Below are positions 59,230 to 64,000 of a stretch of DNA of 64,000 nucleotides, one piece after another. How positions within the stretch are numbered: the stretch's first letter is position 1; each line of letters opens with the position of its first letter. The translations under genes and the position numbers were made by a program. This DNA comes from Symbiodinium natans (taxonomy: Eukaryota > Sar > Dinophyceae > Suessiales > Symbiodiniaceae), in assembly GCA_905221605.1 (NCBI GenBank), contig CAJNDS010002302.1, positions 1,126,463 through 1,190,462 of the forward strand. The letters are read 5' to 3'. The notes beneath the pieces are model-generated. The model saw only the letters and a list, made by a program, of their open reading frames with translations. It was not told where the DNA came from and searched no databases.

Positions 59230-59345
59230 GATTTTCAGGGTTTAGGGGCTTAGGGGTTTTAGGGTTTGGGGTTTAATTTAGGGTTTGGGGTTTGGGGTTT
59301 GGGGTTTAGGGTTTAGGGTTTAGGGTTTAGGGTTTAGGGTTTAAG
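59230..59345 (+). repeat. TTTAGGG/TTTGGGG array
   Basis: About 14 units; a short further tract lies at 59355-59375. Confidence 0.85.
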
Positions 59346-59708
59346 GAAACACAGGATTTAGGGTTTAGGGTTTGGGGCGTTTTGTAAAGGGGGTGCGGGG
59401 GGGTGGATTTGGGAGGGTGGGGAGGGGAACGGCCCTGCGCCATGGTGGTAGGCGGATTTTGCGATTCGAAGTGGCACGTCTGCGCGTAACAATGCACACA
59501 AGCATAATTACTCTAGCCTAAACCCTAAACCCTGAACCTTGTGTTTCTAGGCATCTTCCAGCTTACGGCTTCGCAACTTCTCACTCCTGGACCGTAGTTC
59601 TGATTTCAGTTATATAAAACCCCAATAAGGTTTTGAACACTCATGACGAAGAGAAACCCTACTTGAAGCGGTTTAGGGTGGGCTTCAGGCTGAGGGCTCA
59701 GGGCTTAG
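59346..59708. other. Island, no recognised gene
   Basis: G-rich at 59390-59428; otherwise nothing recognised. Confidence 0.4.
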
Positions 59709-59775
59709 GGTTACCCCAAACAAGGTTACAACCATGGGTTACCCTACTTACAAGTACCCAGGACCCGCCAAGTAT
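59709..59775. mobile_element. Family A right-arm fragment (copy 14)
   Basis: GTTACAACCATGGGTTACCC and AGTACCCAGGACCCGCCAAG. Confidence 0.45.
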
Positions 59776-59779
59776 TAGT

Positions 59780-59851
59780 TTTGGGTTTAGGGTTTAGGGT
59801 TTTGGGTTTAGGTTTAGGGTCTAGGGTTTAGGGTTTAGGGTTTAGGGTTTA
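59780..59851 (+). repeat. TTTAGGG array
   Basis: About nine units with TTTTGGG and TCTAGGG variants. Confidence 0.9.
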
Positions 59852-59947
59852 GACCCAGCCATGAACCTCCGAGCAGGTATCCGTATCCGACGGCATGTCC
59901 GACGCCGCATCTCCAATCGCAGACGTTGCTTGGCCCACCCATACACC

Positions 59948-60063
59948 CTATGCCCTAAACTCTAAACCCTAAACCCTAAACCCTAAACCCTAAAACCCTA
60001 AACCCTAAACCCTCAACCCTCAACCCTCGACCCTCAACCCTAAACCCTAAACCCTAAACCCTA
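59948..60063 (-). repeat. CCCTAAA array with CCCTCAA core
   Basis: About 15 units; the centre (60009-60038) switches to CCCTCAA and back. Confidence 0.9.
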
Positions 60064-60120
60064 AGCTCCTATAATTCCTTATACAGAACAAAGACTTTCT
60101 GTGTTCATTCTGTCTCCAGG

Positions 60121-60230
60121 CGTCCCTCCAAAGTAGCGGTTGCGGCGCGCATTCTTCAAGTTCTCCCTACCTGCTGCGGCTGAACGTTGCCACAAAGACT
60201 CAGAAGCTTCAGGCCACCATCCTAAGATAA
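60121..60230 (+). pseudogene. Possible exon fragment
   Basis: After CTGTCTCCAG, a good acceptor, the frame reads ASLQSSGCGAHSSSSPYLLR then LNVATKTQKLQATILR and stops at TAA. No family recognised. Confidence 0.35.
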
Positions 60231-60557
60231 GGGTTTCCTGTACATGGGGCCGTCAGCCCCTGACCCCCCCCCCCTCTCAAAAAGAAACAGTAGTAATAAT
60301 AAAAAACAATAACAAGCAAGAAGAATAAATGTAACTAAGAAAAAGTACTAAAAAGAAGAACTAAAATAGCAATAACAACAATTGTAAAAGACAAAATAGT
60401 AATAGCAATGAAAGTCTTAATATTAATAGTAATATAATCAGAAGAACTAACCCTCAACAAAAGACCACCACCCTAAACCCGGAAAGGCGTATGGAGCTTA
60501 GATCCCAAAGCCGAAACCCAGACCCTACAGAAACCTTAAACCCCGGACCCGAAGCCC
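60231..60557. other. A-rich island
   Basis: AATAATAA/AAGAA-rich text at 60285-60450, unusual in this GC-balanced window. No gene. Confidence 0.5.
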
Positions 60558-60719
60558 TACTTGGAGCTTCAGGGTACTGAGTAACCCAATTCTAACTGCA
60601 ATTCTAACCCCTATTGGGGTACTTAAGTCGGTTATAATTACACTTTCAATTGAACCCTAAACCCTAAACCCTAAACCCAAAACCCTAAAGGGTTATCAGC
60701 ACCCCTGAACCTCCAAGTA
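60558..60719. mobile_element. Family A element with telomere insert (copy 15)
   Basis: TACTTGGAGCTTCAGGGTAC at the left and CCCTGAACCTCCAAGTA at the right. A CCCTAAA tract (60652-60692) sits exactly between CAATTG and GGTTATC, so removing it restores the family word CAATTGGGTTA. Confidence 0.8.
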
Positions 60720-60803
60720 TGCGGACAAGGCAACCGCTGCAGAGGGCTCGCCGATGCGGCCTCAAACGCCACTCTGCGACTCGGCTCGGTTTCCTTCTGT
60801 TTG

Positions 60804-60880
60804 GGTTTAGGGTTTAGGGTTTAGGGTTTAGGGTTTAGGGTTTAGGGTTTAGGGTTTAGGGTTTCGGGTTTAGGGTTTAG
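60804..60880 (+). repeat. (TTTAGGG)n array
   Basis: About ten units with one TTTCGGG. Confidence 0.9.
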
Positions 60881-60995
60881 GATCTGTGGTGCTTTACTGT
60901 AACTTTAGATCCTTAGCCTTTTTGGGTTTATCGGGGTTCTTAATACGGCAGCTAAAAACTAAATTTACAGCTACCCTGCTAAGTGCAGCCAAGTA
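60881..60995. mobile_element. Family F element (copy 2)
   Basis: TCTGTGGTGCTTTACTG, TTAGCCTTTTTGGGTTTAT, CAGCTAAAAACT/AAATTTACAGCTAC hairpin and CTAAGTGCAGCCAAGTA match 52241-52354. Confidence 0.8.
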
Positions 60996-60998
60996 GGT

Positions 60999-61431
60999 CT
61001 AGGACCCGGAGTAGGGCCTTACTTCCTTGTTTAGGGGTTTAGGGTTTAGGGTTTAAGGCTTAGGGTTTAGGGCTTGGTTGGGGGTTTAAGGTTTCAGGGT
61101 TTTCAGTCTTTTGGGGATTTAGGGTTTAAGGGTTTGAGGGTTTTTAGGATTTTAGGGTGTTAGGATGCTAGGGTTTCAGGGTTTAGGGTGTAGGTTGTAG
61201 GGTGTGGGGGGTGCGCGTTTTCCTTGAGTTGCGTAGTAGGCCAACCCCCCCACCCGAACCATTCTCTGGTTCTACCCCCCTAAACCCTAAACCCTAAACC
61301 CTACAGTCACCTTGGCTGACCTCTGAGGCACATGCACCCTTCCTTTTTTCAGGGCTGGGGGTATCTTATAATCCTCTTAAAACCAAAAAGGGCGCCCGTT
61401 TTATTCCTATATAGGTTACTGGGGTTTAGGT
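60999..61431. mobile_element. Family E element split by telomere-type and unique sequence (copy 7)
   Basis: The left half CTAGGACCCGGAGTAGGGCC (60999-61035) and right half (61350-61431: AAAAAGGGCGCCCGTTTTA, TAGGTTACTGGGG) are separated by about 310 bp. The insert has TTTAGGG-type text (61031-61205), an island, and a CCCTAAA tract (61279-61302). Confidence 0.65.
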
Positions 61432-61744
61432 ATGCCCGGGGGCTTGTTTGGGGTGTGGGTTTCGCGTTTCTTGGGCCCGAAAGACGTGCCGAGTCTGATT
61501 CGGGTTTCTTGTCCTACCTCGCGTAAGCCATGTCCCATCAGCAAGACACAGAGCATGAGTTGCAGCCAGCACGTAGGTCACTCTTCGATATCCTGAGCCA
61601 TAAACAAATCTAAAACCGGAACCCTAAACCCTAAACCCTAAACCCTAGGCCCATACTGCTCCCGAGCACGGATCAGGCCTCCGCTTGCCCATTATCGCGG
61701 TGCCCTTCTTCGTGCCCGTGATGCCTACGCCGACAATGCAGGAC
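61432..61744. other. Island with coding-like bits
   Basis: The + frame over 61540-61605 reads QDTEHELQPARRSLFDILSH; a CCCTAAA tract lies at 61622-61647. No family. Confidence 0.35.
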
Positions 61745-61892
61745 AGATGGACAATGGATAGGGTTTAGGGCTCAGGGTTCAGGGTTCAGGGTTCAGGGTT
61801 CAGGGTTTAGGGTTTAGGGTTTAGGTTTAGGGTTTAGGGTTTAGGGTTTAGGGTTTAGGGTTTAGGGTTTAGGGTTTAGGGTTTAGGGTGAT
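61745..61892 (+). repeat. TTCAGGG then TTTAGGG array
   Basis: Four TTCAGGG units in a block, then about 14 TTTAGGG units with one short unit. Confidence 0.9.
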
Positions 61893-62144
61893 GGCACGGT
61901 TGGTTGTTTGAGTGACGTTTGTGTCTAAATCTCCGCACTCCTCATAGAAGCCCCCCATGGCTCTGTTTTGTTGTGCTGTTCTTGTGGCTTCCGCATTTGT
62001 TGAGGGCACGGAAGCTCTGCACTCTGTACCCTGAACTGGCCGTGCACATCTCGAAACCAAGCATACCCAGAGTTATCTACCCTAAAAACGCAATGCACCC
62101 TCAACCTCCCAGACCAAATTAACCCTAAAACGGTTTATCGTTCA
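61893..62144. other. Island, no recognised gene
   Basis: Short frames on both strands; no family. Confidence 0.35.
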
Positions 62145-62419
62145 TATGGGGTCTCCGGAAATAGGGGGTTACCTCATATTCCTCATTATAAGGGAATCCT
62201 ACTATATGGGGGTCTATATATTTGGGTCCCATAACTCTCATAAACCCTCAATAGGAATCATCCTAATGTAGCGGGTTTGTCCCTAATCTTGGGGTTGGTT
62301 TGGTCCCCTGGGTTGTTATTGTTGTTGTCGCTGTTTCTGTTGGGGTACTTAAGGGGCTTACAAGTGGGTTGCAAGTACACTTCTAATTGGATTTTAGGTA
62401 CCCCCAGAACCTCCAAGTA
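62145..62419. mobile_element. R2 repeat plus family A right arm
   Basis: The R2 words AAGGGAATCCTACTATATGG and GGTTGTTATTGTTGTTGTCG run at TTGGGGTACTTAAGGGGC into a family A right arm ending CAGAACCTCCAAGTA. It aligns end to end with 2836-3104. Confidence 0.7.
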
Positions 62420-62710
62420 GGGTTGAGCCACGAATCATCCCAAGCGCCTAAACCCCAAGCCTTACATTCCCACCCCCTAAATTCCCACCCGGGCCGGTCT
62501 TGGCCGCTCCCGTGTATTACAAGCCTTGTCCGGCTCTGATACTTGTCGGCCGGTACGCCCGAACGAGGCTCATCTTGAAGCCCCAAGCCCGAAGCACTAA
62601 GGGTTTAGGGTTTAGGGTTTAAGGTTAAGGGTTTAGGGTTTAGGGTTTTAAGCTCTACCAAGGTGGTGATGGAACGTTGAACCCTAGAATTGCAACCCTG
62701 AACCCTATAA
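62420..62710. other. Island and short TTTAGGG tract
   Basis: TTTAGGG tract at 62600-62652; otherwise unassigned. Confidence 0.4.
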
Positions 62711-62868
62711 TCTCCTCCCCATAGTATCAACCCCCCTCCCCCTCCCCCCCTAATGTTAAAATACTCCCAGTATAGTTCTATTATCATATATGGAGAGTAT
62801 GACTTACTAGGAGGTAGGGGCGGGGGGAGGGGGCGAGGGGTTTATTTTTGAGCGGAGGGGAATAGATC
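62711..62868. mobile_element. Inverted-repeat family G (copy 2)
   Basis: CTCCTCCCCATAGTATC / CCCCCCTAATGTTAAAATAC at the left; GGAGGTAGGGGCGGGGGG / GGGGTTTATTTTTGAGCGG at the right; centre TATAGTTCTATTATCATATA matches copy 1. Confidence 0.55.
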
Positions 62869-63372
62869 CTAAGCCTAAACTCTCAACCCTAAACCCTATA
62901 CCTTAAACTCTAAACCCTAAACCCTGAACCCTAAGCCCAGATGTAGCCCCGAGGAGACAAACGTTCCCTACAGCTCGCCTTTGTCAAGTCCGGAGAATCA
63001 GCGGGCCGACTCTGAAATCAGGGTTGCGGGTTTACCCTAAACCCTAAACCGTAGACCCTAAACCCTAGTTTTTGTCTAGGGTTTTGTTAGAGGCTTATAG
63101 GGCTCTTGATGAGGTTGAGGGTCCAGGGTTTCGGGATGTCATAGCTTTTTTCTTGAGAAAACATATGATTAAACCCTAAACCCTCCAAGGGTTTCGGGTT
63201 TAGGGTTTAGGATGGGTCCAGACCTTAAAGCCTGAACCCTAAACTCTAAACTCTCAAACCCTAATACATGCAATTCTGTGGCGGTTTTTTGGTTCGTAGC
63301 TCTTGCTGTCGAGTTCGGGACGAGTTCGGCTTACCTTTAACAGTTTATTGTTCAGGCTTTTAGGGTTTAGGG
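62869..63372. other. Mosaic, no gene
   Basis: CCCTAAA tracts at 62880-62938, 63035-63068 and 63170-63185; islands unassigned. Confidence 0.45.
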
Positions 63373-63475
63373 TTGGGATGTTCCCCCTGAAACTAACAGT
63401 CCCCAATGGGGACTACAATTCCTGATTGTAATCCCTAGTAAGGACTCTTGGCAAAAAGGGGGGGAACATCCCAAG
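63373..63475. mobile_element. Family B inverted-repeat element (copy 9)
   Basis: TTGGGATGTTCCCCC at the left and GGGGGAACATCCCAA at the right are exact inverses; ACTAACAGTCCCC lies inside. The interior GGGGACTACAATTCC / GTAATCCCTAGTAAGG can also pair. Confidence 0.85.
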
Positions 63476-63535
63476 TTTAGGGTTTTGCAGTTCAGGGTTT
63501 CAGTGTTGAGTTGTTTTGTTTTTTTTTTCTTTTTT

Positions 63536-63566
<31 letters not shown>

Positions 63567-63951
63567 GTGTTTGGCTTTTTGTTTGTTTTTGTTTTGGGGG
63601 GGGGGGGGGTCTTTTTAACTTGGCTCCCGTTCCCTACTCTCCCTTCTGGGGGGGGGGGGGTGGGGGGGGGGGGGGGGGGGGGGGTGGGTGGGGTTGCGGT
63701 TCACACTCTATTCTTTTGTAGGTTGGAGTCGCAGGTAGGGCTTCAGGGTGTGGGCTTGCAGTTTGGAGTAGTTTTGGGTTTTCGGGTTGTCTGCTTCTTG
63801 TCGTGTTTGTTCGGGGGCGGGGGGGGGGGGGGGGGGGGACTAAACCCTACTAAAGCTAAATGCCCTCTAAATCCCCGAACAAAGCAGCAAACCCCATAAG
63901 CCCAATCAACCCCACAAACCCGATAAATTGTCCTTAATGGGGGACAAAAAT

Positions 63952-63985
<34 letters not shown>

Positions 63986-64000
63986 GGGGGGGGGGGGGGG
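63476..64000 (+). repeat. Extreme poly-G/poly-T end region
   Basis: Runs of T (63520-63545) and G (63546-63567, 63595-63610, 63649-63684, 63818-63838, 63955-63983 and 63987-64000). The window ends inside a G run. Frames here give Gly/Phe runs and are not genes. Confidence 0.9.

Noticed and set aside
1-64000. CRISPR array, bacterial operons or rRNA genes
   Set aside because: No regular repeat-spacer pattern, no Shine-Dalgarno-led gene clusters, and no recognisable rRNA segments were seen.

Overview
The window looks like nuclear DNA of a dinoflagellate, probably from the Symbiodinium group. This is inferred from the sequence alone. The support is: hundreds of TTTAGGG/CCCTAAA telomere-type heptamers; a Lys-Pro repeat (KKPAAVMKRPSA style) that I associate with dinoflagellate proteins; short exon-like stretches encoding pentatricopeptide (PPR) style peptides; and pyrimidine-AG sites just before coding starts. 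Plants share the heptamer, but nothing else here looks plant-like.

Most of the window (1-6.6 kb, 11.7-41.6 kb, 47.7-64 kb) is a mosaic. Short telomere-type arrays in either orientation alternate every few hundred bases with 'islands' of other sequence. Many islands are copies of short inverted-repeat elements. I could define families A to G plus R2 by comparing copies inside the window. Other islands carry PPR-like coding fragments, all on the + strand. Telomere-type arrays sit inside several of these elements; in family A they fall at nearly the same place with the same polarity.

Two blocks break the mosaic. From 7.1 to 11.5 kb there are purine/pyrimidine-rich duplicated blocks, then a palindrome array built on GGCCAAATTTTGCC, then an 87-bp tandem repeat that runs into a 100-N assembly gap. 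From 41626 to 47616 there is a complete DNA transposon. It has terminal inverted repeats and a perfect 8-bp target duplication (ATATAAAT). Its three + strand genes are an unrecognised acidic/coiled-coil protein, a P-loop ATPase with a superfamily-3-helicase-like layout, and an ISXO2/IS1595 (Merlin) type DDE transposase with a basic Lys-Pro insert.

The three transposon genes are the only intact coding regions I can support. The transposase should do the cutting and joining. The ATPase and ORF1 are candidate accessory factors. Paired GTTATAAC palindromes about 20 bp apart lie before ORF1, before ORF2 and near the right end. Everything else is repeats, element relics and gene fragments.
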